DNA of 64,000 nucleotides from Gonocerus acuteangulatus (GCA_946811695.1 OX328132.1:122710235-122774234); one strand, 5' to 3'; positions 1 to 11,609 are shown, counted from the first letter of the stretch. The notes: a model not told the origin generated them from the sequence alone. Translations and numbers: made by a program.

Positions 1-142
1 TCAGGTTTATTGTTAAATCCATGGATGTTAAGTGAGATGGAATGTTATTTGCATAGGGAAATTTCAATGAGCCTTAGTAACATTTTGGAAACGTCGGTTT
101 TGTTCCATTGAAGGTTTTAATAATTTTTCCGAGGGTTTGTCA

Positions 143-300
143 ATACAAGGTGTCCCGAATTTAAACGGTGCAACTTCAGGAGCGCTTAGGGGGCCGAAAA
201 ACTAAGACAAAATGTCCTTTAGAGATTTGCTCATTTTTGCTTCGTTTTGGAGAAAATCGCATAACAAGAAACGAAACACGTTTTCATTTTTGTACTTACG
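143..300. repeat. Fragment with a 'ggtgtcccgaa' transposon-like end
   Basis: The start, aaggtgtcccgaattt, resembles the gggtgtcccgtaaatg termini seen at 23769 and 26824 in this window, but the inner sequence differs. The 62-residue open frame inside shows no recognisable motif. It is probably one end of a non-autonomous element; the other end is not visible. Confidence 0.3.
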
Positions 301-311
301 GAAAAAAAGTA

Positions 312-580
312 GTGCCGTATCAAGGGATCAGGGCCAGATACTATAGAGGTATCTGATTCATGACCACACGACACACTAGGGAGATAGTGTGGTCAGTAAT
401 ATGCTCCGGTCGCCTGATTTTCCCTTGGCTGCTTCGACTGCAGGTACCCATTATTAAATTAATTGAAGGCTGGGTTGGCCCAGGGACGGCCAGGGAGGCC
501 GATTCCAACCCATGAAAGAAGACACTAGAAGAAAAAATATTTAGTGCTTGCTCGGGATTTGTACTCAGGTTCTACGAAAA
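312..580 (-). repeat. SINE-like dispersed repeat, family C, copy 1 (5' truncated)
   Basis: This aligns base for base over long stretches with 33995-34325: the shared blocks include agatactatagaggtatctg, cactagggagatagtgtggt and cactagaagaaaaaat. The second copy carries a tRNA-like head at its right end (minus strand). Here the match stops within the head, so this copy lacks its promoter part. The intervening TAAT-rich segment is also shared. No TSD was found. Confidence 0.6.
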
Positions 581-585
581 CGAAA

Positions 586-991
586 ACGTTATTTAAATTT
601 TCATTGGAAGAAAGTTGTCATTGCGAATTATTACTAGAAACCAATTACTAAAATTCTATCTCTTGTTGCTGATTTAGTTTTCGTGTACGGTTTCTGTAAC
701 GGTAATGCTTTAAAAGCGGTGCGAGAGTATGCGCGTCGATTCGCAAATAGAAGAATGCCTAATCGGTGAGTCTTTTAGTTATTGCTTAAAATGTTGCCCT
801 CTTGCAGAAACGCTAGCATTACCTCTAGCAGTGACAGTCAGACGCAGAAAGTAATTCAATTATTTTGACAGTATAACGATAAATTTAAGTTTCCAGCAAG
901 AAGATCAGAAAGCCCGAACTTGAATAAGGTGATTTTTAACACCCGACAAAAAAACGCTTTTCTTGTAGACTTCATCGCAGTATGTAATTCT

Positions 992-1022
<31 letters not shown>

Positions 1023-1155
1023 CTTTTGACATTACAACTATAAATTTATGTTTCCAGTAAGAAGAGCAAAATCCCTGAGCTTGAATTACTGACAGTTTCA
1101 ATACTAACCATTCCAAATCGCTCCAGTCATAAGCTTCAAACAGGAACTCGGTGGG
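586..1155. other. Intergenic sequence with a 60-bp direct repeat and a poly-T run
   Basis: No gene is visible. A segment of about 60 bp at 867-926 recurs in diverged form at 1027-1088 (both contain taaatttatgtttccag-like text). A run of about 30 T lies at 992-1022. The minus-strand frame across it owes its lysine run to the poly-T and is not a gene. Confidence 0.5.
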
Positions 1156-1159
1156 ACGT

Positions 1160-1335
1160 TGCACGTAGTTTCAGTCAGGTAGACCTGAACAGTCCGCCTG
1201 AAGGCCTGTTGTATATTCCGGCCGGTCTATCTGTTAAGACTGTTTAGGCGGTCGGAAGATATACACGTTCAGGCGACCGGCTTTCCGGCGGACTGTTCAG
1301 GCCTAGCTAACAGGCCTGTCTGATCGTGTGTAGCC
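1160..1335. repeat. Short foldback element (family P), copy 1
   Basis: The inverted arms cctgaacagtccgcctgaag (about 1183) and cggcggactgttcagg (about 1290) make a GC-rich foldback in an AT-rich setting. The same arm, gaacagtccgccagaaggcc, recurs at 32948, where it has been split by another insertion. It is a MITE-like unit of about 175 bp with no coding capacity. Confidence 0.55.
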
Positions 1336-1359
1336 TCCTTCATCACAGATGTTTGATGG

Positions 1360-2050
1360 CCTTAGAGTCCATTCCCTTCACATTAGTCACTATATTTATG
1401 TCGACTGCTTCAAATGAACTATATGAGTACGGGGCAGATGTCTACATAGCCGGAATAGCAGGAAGGACGTGCTGGCTTAGCTCCTATAAACCTTCTTACA
1501 ACTAGCCTCCTGGTAGAACACACTGACGAAACCTGGTCACACCGCTGATGGAGTCCTTCTGTATTAATGTAAAGGCATATTCAACATCTTTTGTTTAGGT
1601 GGAGATAAGCAAATCATCCATATAGAAACAGAATTTGACTGGTGGGATAATATACTCGCGGACAGTGTCCATAGCTATTTTAAAAAGCGTTGTACTTATC
1701 ACACTGCCTTGACGCACTCCGTTTTCTTGTCGGAATACATTGGGAGCTGTGGTTCCCACTTTTGAAATGTTTTATTCGAAAAGAAATTTATTACAAAATT
1801 GAGCAAATTTCCTTGAATATACCATTTGGATAATTTTGATAGAATAGGTATCATAAGATTTTTCTATATCGAAAGAGACGAGTAGAATAGATTTCTTATT
1901 AATGAATGAGTCTAATATTTCACTTTCTGAAGTAACTATGTGGTCCATAGTGAAGTGATTCGATCTGAGGCCACTTTGGTGCTTTGAAAGGTCCTTGCTA
2001 CCTCATCATGGTTAGCTCTCATTTCAGGCGTTCCAGCTGAAGGTGCCTTA
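1360..2050 (-). pseudogene. Decayed non-LTR reverse transcriptase fragment
   Basis: On the minus strand the sequence translates, with stops and frame breaks, into successive reverse-transcriptase landmarks. These are a LVSFDIEKSYDT stretch near 1900-1850, matching the 'DIEKAYDTVW' block of jockey-like enzymes; QENGVRQGSVISTTLF near 1725-1675; and KFCFYMDDLLIST ending at 1600, with the catalytic YMDD box at 1613-1624. In-frame stops lie between the blocks and right after the YMDD block. No intact frame remains, so this is a dead LINE copy. The downstream part (1360-1590) is too eroded to interpret. The order of motifs and the spacing of the first two blocks support the family; the clade is less sure. 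Confidence 0.75.
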
Positions 2051-2128
2051 GTAGAAACATTAATTTACTTAGTAGAAACACAAGTTCCTGCCCCTAAAAC
2101 GAAAAAAAAAATATGCCTTTCTTGAATT

Positions 2129-2423
2129 CCATTCAATGAAATACCACGAATGTTTGTAGAGACAAATGTTTTGCTAGCTAGGAATGGACGGTTTTCTAGG
2201 AACCCTCGAATCGGTCCTTGCTCTTGCGAGTTCCGAGATCTGTCACTCATTTCTCTCGGAGACCGCCGGATTAGAGAGAGCGACGGATAAGAAAACGCCG
2301 GATAAGGGATATATCTCGGAACTCGCGAGAGCAAGGACCGATTCGAGGGTTCCTAGAAAACCGTCCATTCCTAGCTAACCAAACATTTGTCTCTACAAAC
2401 ATTCGTGGTATTTCATTGAATGG
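2129..2423. repeat. Foldback element with ~110-bp inverted arms
   Basis: Arm 2129-2239 (ccattcaatgaaatacc ... gagttccgagat) is the near-perfect reverse complement of 2312-2423, apart from a few mismatches around tagctagg/tagctaac. The spacer of about 70 bp contains a smaller GC-rich inverted motif (ggattagagagag). The frames read from both strands are mirror images and not genes. No TSD could be defined. Confidence 0.8.
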
Positions 2424-2634
2424 ATATACATATATAGATATATAAACCCTATTAGATTCATTCTTACTCTCTCTCTTTCTCAAGCAATTTATCTTTCTCC
2501 TTCTCTTTCTTTATCTACGCTCCACTCTTTCTACTTAATTTCTCATCACTCCTCCTCCCCCATGTTTAGTAAAATTCAGTTATACACATTCTATATGACG
2601 TCTACTCCCTCACTTCTCATTCTTTTCTCCCATT

Positions 2635-3045
2635 CCATGTCTGCCTGTTTCCCTGTTCCTCAACCTCATGTTCTCCTTCACCCCTCATCCTCTTCTCTCA
2701 TTCCCTGTCTCCCTCTTTCCCTGTTCCTCAACCTCGAGTTCTCCCTCACCGCTCATCATCTTCTCTCATTCCCTGTTCCTCAACCTCAAGTTCTCCCTCG
2801 CCCCTCATCCTCTTCCCTCATTCCCTGTCTCCCTCTCTCCCTGTTCCTCAACCGCAAGTTCTCTTTCACCCCTCATCCTCATCTCTCATTCCCTGTCTCC
2901 CTCTCTCCCTGTTCCTCAAGCTCAAGTTCTCCCTCACCCCTCATCCCCTTCTCTCATTCCCTGTCATCTCCAAATTTCCCCCCTCCCTCATCCCCTGTTC
3001 CTCAACCTCAAGTTCCCCCACACGCCTTATACAACTCCCTTTCAC
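2635..3045. repeat. CT-rich minisatellite, 68-bp unit, ~6 copies
   Basis: The landmark gttcctcaacctc recurs at 2655, 2723, 2775, 2843, 2911 and 2998. Spacing is 68 bp, with a 52-bp short unit and an 87-bp diverged last unit. The + strand is almost purely pyrimidine. The overlapping plus-strand frames rich in Pro, Ser and Leu follow from this composition and are not genes. Confidence 0.85.
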
Positions 3046-3059
3046 ACAATCTGTCACTT

Positions 3060-3642
3060 CCTCTCATTACCTGCTGTGAGTTACTAGGAGGGTGACAAGC
3101 CTTCAGGGGTGAGGCGAAGGAGTAGGCGTTCCGCTATTGATTAGATCCCAAAACCAACTGTACATCTCCCACATGAGTTCCTTTTTTCTTATTTAATTTT
3201 TATGATATATTTAACATTTTGCACGCCTTAAACCAGAAACAACGATAGTAATACCGTCTCTCACTCTGTCTATATCAATCTTTCTTTCCTTCTGTCTCTC
3301 ACTACCGTTCTTTATAATTGTATATTTTCAGTTTTATAAGAAATAAAGATTCTTAGCAAATTAAATTTCATCAGTCAAAAATAAAATCATGTAAGAGTTA
3401 CCCATGCTGGATACTGGAGGATGGTGATATGAACGGAGGAGCTGGTATCTATTGATCCTGAACACCATGATCCTAGGTGGATTAGCAGGATTTAGAGAGA
3501 TTGCGGTTATCTAGACTCCCTGGGTGCCCCGCATATCCTAGCCCTGTCGCTTGTATAATACATTAGATCCTTCAAAAGACGTGGTCAGACACAAGATAAA
3601 ATTATAAAGCCCGACGCTCAAAATGAGAAAAGAACTTGAACT
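3060..3642. other. Intergenic spacer
   Basis: No gene or repeat unit is recognised. It includes a short CT-rich patch near 3258-3300 that echoes the preceding minisatellite. Confidence 0.5.
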
Positions 3643-6600
3643 GGACGAATAGATAAGGTGGGAATAAGAGGAGAACATGAAGATTATGAATAGAGTAGGT
3701 GGGAGTAAGGGGCGAAAATGAAGAGGATGAATAGAGTAGGTGGGAATAAGAGGAGAACACGAATAGGATGAATAGAGTAGGTGGGAATAAGATAAGTACA
3801 TCAAGAGGATGAATAGAGTAGGTGGGAATAAGAGAACACGAAGAGGACGAATAGAGTAGGTGGAAATAAGAGGAGAACATGAAGAGAATGAATAGAGTAG
3901 GTGGGAATAAGAGAAGTACATCAAGAGGATGAATAGAGTAGGTGGGAATAAGAGAACACGAAGAGGACGAATAGAGTAGGTGAGAATAAGAGAAGTACAT
4001 CAAGAGGATGAATAGAGTAGGTGGGAATAAGAGAACACGAAGAGGACGAATAGAGTAGGTGGAAATAAGAGGAGAACATGAAGAGGATGAATAGAGTAGG
4101 TGAAAATAAGAGGAGAATATGAAGAGGATGAATAGAGTAGGTGGGAATAAGATGAGAACATGAAGAGGATGAATGGAATAGGTGGGAATAAGAGGAGAAG
4201 ATGAAAATTATGAATAGAGTAGGTGGGAGTAAGGGGCGAACATGAAGAGGATGTATAGAGTAGGTGGGAATAAGAGGAGAACATGAAGAGGATAAATAGA
4301 GTAGGTGGGAATAAGAGAAGAACATGAAGAGGATGAATAGAGTAGGCGGGAATAAGAGGAGAACATGAAGAGAATGAATAGAGTAGGTCGGAATAAGAGA
4401 AGTACATCAAGAGGATGAATAGAGTAGGTGGGAATAAGAGAACACGAAGAGGACGAATAGAGTAGGTGGGAATAAGAGAAGTACATCAAGAGGATGAATA
4501 GAGTAGGTGGGAATAAGAGAACACGAAGAGGACGAATAGAGTAGGTGGAAATAAGAGGAGAACATGAAGAGGATGAATAGAGTAGGTGAAAATAAGAGGA
4601 GAAAATGAAGAGGATGAATAGAGTAGGTGGGAATAAGATGAGAACATGAAGAGGATGAATGGAATAGGTGGGAATAAGAGGAGAACATGAAGATTATGAA
4701 TAGAGTAGGTGGGAGTAAGAGGAGAACATGAAGATTATGAATAGAGTAGGTGGGAGTAAGAGGAGAACATGAAGAGGATGAATAGAGTAGGTGGGAATAA
4801 GAGGAGAACATGAAGAGGATGAATAGAGTAGGTGGGAATAAGAGAAGAACATGAAGAGGATGAATAGAGTAGGCGAGAATAAGAGGAGAACATGAAGAGG
4901 ATGAATAGAGTAGGTGGGAGTAAGAGGAGAACATGAAGAGGATGAATAGAGTAGGTGGGAATAAGAGGAGAACATGAAGAGGATGAATAGAGTAGGTGGG
5001 AATAAGAGAAGTACATCTAGAGGATGAATAGAGTAGATGGGAATAAGAGAACACGAAGAGGACGAATAGAGTAGGTGGAAATAAGAGGAGAACATGAAGA
5101 GGATGAATAGAGTAGGTGAAAATAAGAGGAGAAAATGAAGAGGATGAATAGAGTAGGTGCGAATAAGATGAGAACATGAAGAGGATGAATGGAATAAGTG
5201 GGAATACGAGGAGAATATGAAGATTATGAATAGAGTAGGTGGGAGTAAGAGGAGAACATGAAGATTATGAATAGAGTAGGTGGGAGTAAGAGGAGAACAT
5301 GAAGAGGATGAATAGAGTAGGTGAAAATAAGAGGAGAAAATGAAGAGGATGAATAGAGTAGGTGCGAATAAGATGAGAACATGAAGAGGATGAATGGAAT
5401 AAGTGGGAATAAGAGGAGAATATGAAGATTATGAATAGAGTAGGTGGGAGTAAGAGGAGAACATGAAGATTATGAATAGAGTTGGTGGGAGTAAGAGGAG
5501 AACATGAAGAGGATGAATAGAGCAGGTTGGAATAAGAGGAGAACATGAAGAGGATGAATAGAGTAGGTGGGAATAAGAGAAGAACATGAAGAGGATGAAT
5601 AGAGTATGTGGGAATAAGAGGAGAACATGAAGAGGATGAATAGAGTAGGTGGGAGTAAGAGGAGAACATGAAGAGGATGAATAGAGTAGGCGGGAATAAG
5701 AGGAGAACATGAAGAGGATGAATAGAGTAGGTGGGAATAAGAGAAGTACATCAAGAGGATGAATAGAGTAGGTGGGAATAAGAGAACACGAAGAGGACGA
5801 ATAGAGTAGGTGAGAATAAGAGAAGTACATCAAGAGGATGAATAGAGTAGGTGGGAATAAGAGAACACGAAGAGGACGAATAGAGTAGGTGGAAATAAGA
5901 GAACATGAAGAGGATGAATAGAGTAGGTGAAAATAAGAGAAGAACATGAAGAGGATGAATAGAGTATGTGGGAATAAGAGGAGATCATGAAGAGGATGAA
6001 TGGAATAGGTGGGAATAAGAGGAGAACATGAAGATTATGAATAGAGTAGGTGGGAGTAAGGGGCGAACATGAAGAGGATGTATAGAGTAGGTGGGAATAA
6101 GAGGAGAACACGAATAGGATGAATAGAGTAGGTGGGAATAAGAGAAGTACATCAAGAGGATGAATAGAGTAGGTGGGAATAAGAGAACACGAAGAGGACG
6201 AATAGAGTAGGTGGAAATAAGAGGAGAACATGAAGAGGATGAATAGAGTAGGTGAAAATAAGAGGAGAAAATGAAGAGGATGAATAGAGTAGGTGGGAAT
6301 AAGATGAGAACATGACGAGGATGAATGGAATAGGTGGGAATAAGAGGAGAACATGAAGATTATGAATAGAGTAGGTGGGAGTAAGAGGAGAACATGAAGA
6401 TTATGAATAGAGTAGGTGGGAGTAAGAGGAGAACATGAAGAGGATGAATAGAGTAGGTGGGAATAAGAGGAGAACATGAAGAGGATGAATAGAGTAGGTG
6501 GGAATAAGAGAAGAACATGAAGAGGATGAATAGAGTAGGCGGGAATAAGAGGAGAACATGAAGAGGATGAATAGAGTTGGTGGGAGTAAGAGGAGAACAT

Positions 6601-7577
6601 GAAGAGGATGAATAGAGTAGGTGGGAATAAGAGGAGAACATGAAGAGGATGAATAGAGTAGGTGGGAATAAGAGAAGTACATCTAGAGGATGAATTGAGT
6701 AGATGGGAATAAGAGAACACGAAGAGTACGAATAGAGTAGGTGGAAATAAGAGGAGAACATGAAGAGGATGAATAGAGTAGGTGAAAATAAGAGGAGAAA
6801 ATGAAGAGGATGAATAGAGTAGGTGGGAGTAAGAGGAGAACATGAAGAGGATGAATAGAGTAGGTGGGAATAAGAGGAGAACATGAAGAGGATGAATAGA
6901 GTAGGTGGGAATAAGAGAAGTACATCTAGAGGATGAATAGAGTAGATGGGAATAAGAGAACACGAAGAGGACGAATAGAGTAGGTGGAAATAAGAGGAGA
7001 ACATGAAGAGGATGAATAGAGTAGGTGAAAATAAGAGGAGAAAATGAAGAGGATGAATAGAGTAGGTGCGAATAAGATGAGAACATGAAGAGGATGAATG
7101 GAATAAGTGGGAATAAGAGGAGAATATGAAGATTATGAATAGAGTAGGTGGGAGTAAGAGGATAACATGAAGATTATGAATAGAGTAGGTGGGAGTAAGA
7201 GGAGAACATGAAGAGGATGAATAGAGTAGGTGGGAATAAGAGGAGAACATGAAGAGGATGAATAGAGTAGGTGGGAATAAGAGAAGAACATGAAGAGGAT
7301 GAATAGAGTAGGCGGGAATAAGAGGAGAACATGAAGAGGATGAATAGAGTAGGTGGGAGTAAGAGGAGAACATGAAGAGGATGAATAGAGTAGGTGGGAA
7401 TAAGAGGAGAACATGAAGAGGATGAATAGAGTAGGTGGGAATAAGAGGAGAACATGAAGAGGATGAATAGAGTAGGTGGGAATAAGAGGAGAACATGAAG
7501 AGGATGAATAGAGTAGGCGGGAATAAGAGGAGAACATGAAGAGGATGAATAGAGTAGGTGGGAATAAGAGAAGAAAG
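3643..7577. repeat. 41-bp satellite array, ~95 copies
   Basis: The basic unit is 41 bp (gaggatgaatagagtaggtg followed by ggaataagaggagaacatgaa). Variants include 38-bp units containing aagagaacacgaagaggacg, a catcaagagg type and an attatgaatag type. Units are about 83% purine on the + strand. Variant units recur in ordered blocks: the stretch from 5011 (gtacatctagagg) onward is repeated nearly unchanged from 6920, about 1.9 kb away, and partly from 6677. The minus strand has no stop codon in any frame of the unit, and 41 is not a multiple of 3, so all three frames run open in a 41-residue cycle. This explains hydrophobic 'proteins' of up to 418 residues, which are not genes. Confidence 0.95.
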
Positions 7578-8030
7578 GGTTGAAACCCCGAGATTCTAGC
7601 TGCCCCTTTACGACAAGGGCTTTCTCTCTCGCTCAATCACCTCTATTACCCCTTTTTTATCTTCCCTTATATTGGCCATAGAATTTTTTATTATTGTTTT
7701 CTTTCGTTGTCAGCACGTTTGTAAGATATCGATTGTATAACATCTTTAAAGAACTCTTACCAGAAATCTAAAATAGTTGAAGATGAACAGTGTTTAGAAA
7801 TCATAGCATCTCAATAGCAATGTAGGAATTACACCCACATTAAATTTATATCTACATTTTTACGAAAAAGAACATGCGTTATTCGATGTTCTTAATTTTT
7901 CATCGAAATTTCCACATTGCCTTCTTCAAATTATCAAACTTCTAGGGAGTTTCTTTCCCTTTTTTTTACATAATTTTGATCGTCTGACGAAATCTCCTCA
8001 AGAAAGAAGAGTAATAAATCATTTCTAAAA
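7578..8030. other. Spacer between satellite arrays
   Basis: AT-rich sequence without a recognised gene or repeat. It separates the 41-bp array from the 53-bp array. Confidence 0.5.
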
Positions 8031-8348
8031 CAATGATGAGATGCTAATGTTACATTGGACCATGTCAGTCGTAGGGAATAGAACAATGATGAGATGCTAA
8101 TGTTACATTGGACCATGTCAGTCGTAGGGAACAGAACAATGATGAGATGCTAATGTTACATTGGACCATGTCAGTCGTAGGGAACAGAACAATGATGAGA
8201 TGCTAATGTTACATTGGACCATGTCAGTCGTAGGGAACAGAACAATGATGAAATGCTAATGTTACATTGGACCATGTCAGTCGTAGGGAACAGAACAATG
8301 ATGAGATGCTAATGCTACATTTTACCATGTCAGTCGTAGGGAACAGAA
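8031..8348. repeat. 53-bp minisatellite, 6 copies
   Basis: caatgatgagatgctaatg recurs at 8031, 8084, 8137, 8190, 8243 and 8296, an exact 53-bp step. Copies differ by only one to three bases, the last being most diverged (gctacattttacc). Confidence 0.95.
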
Positions 8349-8461
8349 TTTGAATTTTTGTGTTATTTTTTTTTATCCTTAGTTTTCAGAATCACACCGG
8401 TTATCGTTCATTATAACACGGTTCCTGCGAGGCGGATTTTTCACATAACTGTGTTACTGTC

Positions 8462-8754
8462 TTCATGTTCTTCTCATATTCCCACCTACTCTATTCATCC
8501 TCTTCATGTTCTCCTCTTATTCCCAAATACTCTATTCATCCTCTTCATGTTCTCCTTTTATTTCCACCTACTCCATTCATCCTTTTCATGTTCTCCTCTT
8601 ATTCCCACCTACTCTATTCATCCTCTTCATGTTCTCCTCTTATTTCCACCTACTCCATTCATCCTTTTCATGTTCTCCTCTTATTCCCACCTACTCTATT
8701 CATCCTCTTCATGTTCTCCTCTTATTTCCACCTACTCTATTCATCCTCTTCATG
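8462..8754. repeat. Inverted short array of the 41-bp satellite, ~7 copies
   Basis: tattcccacctactctattc followed by atcctcttcatgttctcctct is the reverse complement of the unit at 3643-7577. The two arrays therefore lie head to head about 0.9 kb apart. Frames here are open on the plus strand for the same compositional reason. Several units carry tccattcatccttttcatg variants. Confidence 0.95.
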
Positions 8755-8756
8755 AT

Positions 8757-9190
8757 ACATACACACATTGGCGCGGCTACTGGAAGGTTAATAAAATTAT
8801 TACCAGAATTCCCGTCCATTAGAATCCTGTCAATGACGGGATTATGGCCGTTAGGATGGACAATTGCACAGATTTAGGAGCGAATTTACAGGAGGTTATG
8901 TGGAGTATTGTATCTTTCATAAGGATGGATATGATCCGAGTGGGTCATGGATATATTTAAACACAGCTATCCATATCCAGGTGTCAGTTTAAAACGGTAA
9001 TTGAACATTTCAAATAAAGCCGAGCAACACGGATTCACTTCTAATCTATATCAGGTTATGTTGCATGTCGCCAGAAATAACATAGGCAGCAGACTGTGCC
9101 TTTTCTCTGGTATCGGGAACATGTTGTATTTTCATGCATCTCCTGTGTCCTCTCACGTGTCTACAAAACCTATCATCAACACTTCCCAAC
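8757..9190. other. Spacer, no recognised feature
   Basis: The 84-residue frame at 9001-9255 has no recognisable motif and runs into the next satellite. I see nothing else supportable. Confidence 0.45.
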
Positions 9191-9194
9191 TAAC

Positions 9195-10128
9195 GTTTCG
9201 CCAGTCTAGCGCGTTTCCTTATTATTTCGAAGTGAAAATTATTTGTAAATACTGAAAGTTATAGTCTATTGGGGGCGGAATAAACTCAAACTTCGTTAGT
9301 TTCAAGGGAGGGGGACGGTGAAGAAACTCAAACATCGTCAATCGAACGTTTTTCCTTATTATTTCAAAGTGAGCATTATTTTTAAAAATTGCAAGTTATA
9401 GTCTATTGGGGCGGAATAAACTCAAACTTCGTTAGTTTCAAGGGAGGGGGACGGTGAATAAACTCAAACATCGTCAATCGAACGTTTTTCCTTATTATTT
9501 CAAAGTGAGCATTATTTATAAAAATTGCAAGTTATAGTCTATTGGGACGGAATAAACTCAAACTTCGTTAGTTTCAAGGGAGGGGGACGGTGAATAAACC
9601 CAAACATCGTCAATCTAACGTTTTTCCTTATTATTTCAAAGTGAACATTATTTATAAAAATTGCAAGTTATAGTCTATTGGGGCGGAATAAACTCAAACT
9701 TCGTTAGTTTCAAGGGAGGGGGACGGTGAATAAACCCAAACATCGTCAATCTAACGTTTTTCCTTATTATTTCAAAGTGAACATTATTTATAAAAATTGC
9801 AAGTTATAGTCTATTGGGGCGGAATAAACTCAAACTTCGTTAGTTTCAAGGGAGGGGGACGGTGAATGAACTCAAACATCGTCAATCGAACGTTTTTCCT
9901 TATTATTTCAAAGTGAGCATTATTTATGAAAATTAAAAGTTATAGTCTATCGGGGCGGAATAAACTCAAACTTCGTTAGTTTCAAGGGAGGGGGACGGTT
10001 AATAAACTCAAACATCGTCAATCGAACGTTTTTCCTTATTACCTATTTCAAAGTGAGCATTATTTATGAAAATTGCAAGTTATAGTCTATTGGGGGCGGA
10101 ATAAACTCAAACTTCGTTAGTTTTCCGT
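9195..10128. repeat. 136-bp satellite, ~6.5 copies
   Basis: gttatagtctattgg recurs at 9258, 9395, 9531, 9667, 9803, 9939 and 10079 (steps 137, 136, 136, 136, 136, 140). Each unit contains the G-rich block agggagggggacggtgaa. The first half-unit (9195-9257) and the last (near 10079) are more diverged, as usual for array edges. Confidence 0.95.
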
Positions 10129-10287
10129 GTTTTCTTATTATTTTAATGTTAACAGTGTTAGTATTTTTTTTTCAGTCTGTGCTTGTCTCGCGTCACCGAA
10201 ACAACTCCTTACTTCCTCGTATCTATTATAAAGGGGTTTTCTTCAAACCTGGCCAGCCTGCTGCTGAAATATTCTATTTCAGCAACC

Positions 10288-10326
10288 AATGTAATGTACT
10301 GTATGTATGTTATACAGTACATTACA
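10288..10326. repeat. Perfect 16-bp hairpin
   Basis: atgtaatgtactgtat and atacagtacattacat are exact reverse complements separated by 7 bases. It lies in otherwise unremarkable sequence. It could be a small foldback remnant or a stem-loop in RNA; no function is claimed. Confidence 0.6.
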
Positions 10327-10486
10327 TAGGTTTGACGGGTGGACCTAAACCATATTTAAGTACCTGAATTTGAGCAGAAGGCTCTAAACGAAATCATTTA
10401 TTTATTTTTTTTATTTATTTTTTTTTTTTTTTTTTCAATTTTCTCATACAGTTCGGATCTTTTCTTTTTTTTAATTACTGCGTGCA

Positions 10487-11089
10487 GAATGGTGTAAAAA
10501 ATGGAGAATCAAGGTGAATGAGGAAAAATGCCATCACATCACCTTCACCCTCCGGCGCAGTCCCTGTCCACGAGTACACTTCAACAACGTCCCATTACCC
10601 TCTTGTGATACTCTTCGCTACCTCGGACTACACTTGGACTCCCGACTTACCCCGAAACATCACTTAAAACTTAAAAGACAAGAACTTAACAGACGATTTG
10701 GACAACTCTATAGACTGTTGAACCGCAAATCACATTTAAGTACTGAAAACAAACTGATCATTTATAAATCACTACTGCAACCCATTTGGACGTACGGTTC
10801 AGAACTATGGGGAACTACGAAAACATCGAACATCAGACGCATTCAAACATTCCAATCCAAGGTCCTAAGAACAATAGTCGATGCTCCTTTTTATGTTTCC
10901 AACCTCAACCTCCATAAAGACCTCAATATCCCACTCGTTAATGATGTTGTATTATCCAGATTCCAACGTTTCCTTCCTAAACTTTCCGCTCATCAAAATC
11001 CTGAAGTCCTCTCCCTATCAAGTGCCACCCACCCACTCTCTCCACCGAGGCGACTTAAAAGACATTGGCCTAGAGATCTGCTGCAGTGA
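10487..11089 (+). pseudogene. Jockey-clade reverse transcriptase, C-terminal part
   Basis: An open frame of about 200 codons without a usable start. Its N-terminal part reads WCKKWRIKVNEEKC..ITFTLR, the segment just after the catalytic domain in jockey-like enzymes. It continues with RYLGLHLDSRLTPKHH, KLIIYKSLLQPIWTYGSELWG, SNIRRIQTFQSKVLRTIVDA and NLHKDLNIPLV, in the family order, and ends with a stop at 11087-11089. The endonuclease and the RT active site are missing through 5' truncation, which is normal for LINE insertion. The frame is unbroken, so the insertion may be fairly young. No enzymatic activity is expected. Confidence 0.88.
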
Positions 11090-11341
11090 CCAAGTGAAGT
11101 GTTAGCAATGGCTTTCTCTTTGTTCAAGTGCGACAATTTTCTGTGGCTCACCTCTCTTCGACTCCAGCCACTGGTCGGAGCAGAAGGGAGCTTGTGTAGG
11201 CACCTTTCAACGTCATCTGAGCGTCTTTCTGGCGTTAATCGAGGATGAAGTTGGGAGGCCTTGAGCACAGAACCTCCATATTGTATCATTCATCATATTA
11301 CCAGATGTATTTATACACAGGATGTAATAATCAATAAAGAA

Positions 11342-11346
<5 letters not shown>

Positions 11347-11391
<45 letters not shown>
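11347..11391. repeat. (TA)n tract, LINE tail
   Basis: Follows the LINE 3' end aataaagaaatg directly. Confidence 0.9.
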
Positions 11392-11394
<3 letters not shown>

Positions 11395-11504
11395 GATGGA
11401 ACGGCATTTTTCTCCAGCGGTGGTACTCCTCCTCACTTCTTCCTGGAATATTCCGGGAAGAAGTGAGGAGGAGTACCACCGCTGGAGAAAAATGCCGTTC
11501 CATC
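11395..11504. repeat. Palindrome with 49-bp perfect arms from PLE 3' end
   Basis: Arm 11395-11443 is the exact reverse complement of 11456-11504, around a 12-base loop containing ggaatattcc. The right arm and following bases (ccaccgctggagaaaaatg, ccgttcc, atcccagcgacg) match the PLE 3' region at 47495-47550 (caccgctggagaaagaagcc, ccgttcc, acccagcgatg). This is a head-to-head duplication of a PLE end. The loop falls where the ribozyme-like motif's cleavage triplet lies in the 47447 copy. Confidence 0.75.
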
Positions 11505-11539
11505 TAAAAATACTATCCCAGCGACGACAAATAACATCA

Positions 11540-11542
<3 letters not shown>

Positions 11543-11605
<63 letters not shown>
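11543..11605. repeat. (TA)n tract after PLE-like end
   Basis: Uninterrupted TA repeat between the PLE-like end and the right TSD of the LINE. Confidence 0.9.

Positions 11606-11609
<4 letters not shown>

Larger units (their letters stand above)
10487..11609 (+). mobile_element. Jockey-type LINE, 5' truncated, with PLE end nested in its TA tail
   Basis: The direct repeat aattactgcgtgca occurs at 10473-10486 and 11610-11623 and fits a 14-bp TSD. Between them lie a truncated LINE frame, a 3' UTR ending in aataatcaataaagaaatg, a (TA)n tail, a palindromic PLE-like segment (11395-11504) and a second (TA)n. The PLE-like piece lies within what would have been one TA tail, so it probably inserted later. 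A second, shorter copy of the same LINE with the same 3' end is at 56243-56755. Confidence 0.85.

Noticed and set aside
2562..3095. Plus-strand Pro/Ser/Leu-rich frames
   Set aside because: A CT-rich 68-bp minisatellite read in two frames.
5830..7086. Minus-strand frame of 418 residues, rich in Phe, Leu, Ser and Tyr, and similar long frames over 3538-7636
   Set aside because: Produced by a 41-bp satellite whose unit has no stop in any minus-strand frame. The 41-residue periodicity and equally open neighbouring frames show that it is not coding.
9195..9215. aacgtttcgccagtctagcg as a minus-strand hammerhead piece
   Set aside because: Contains GAAACGTT but lacks the CTGANGA core.
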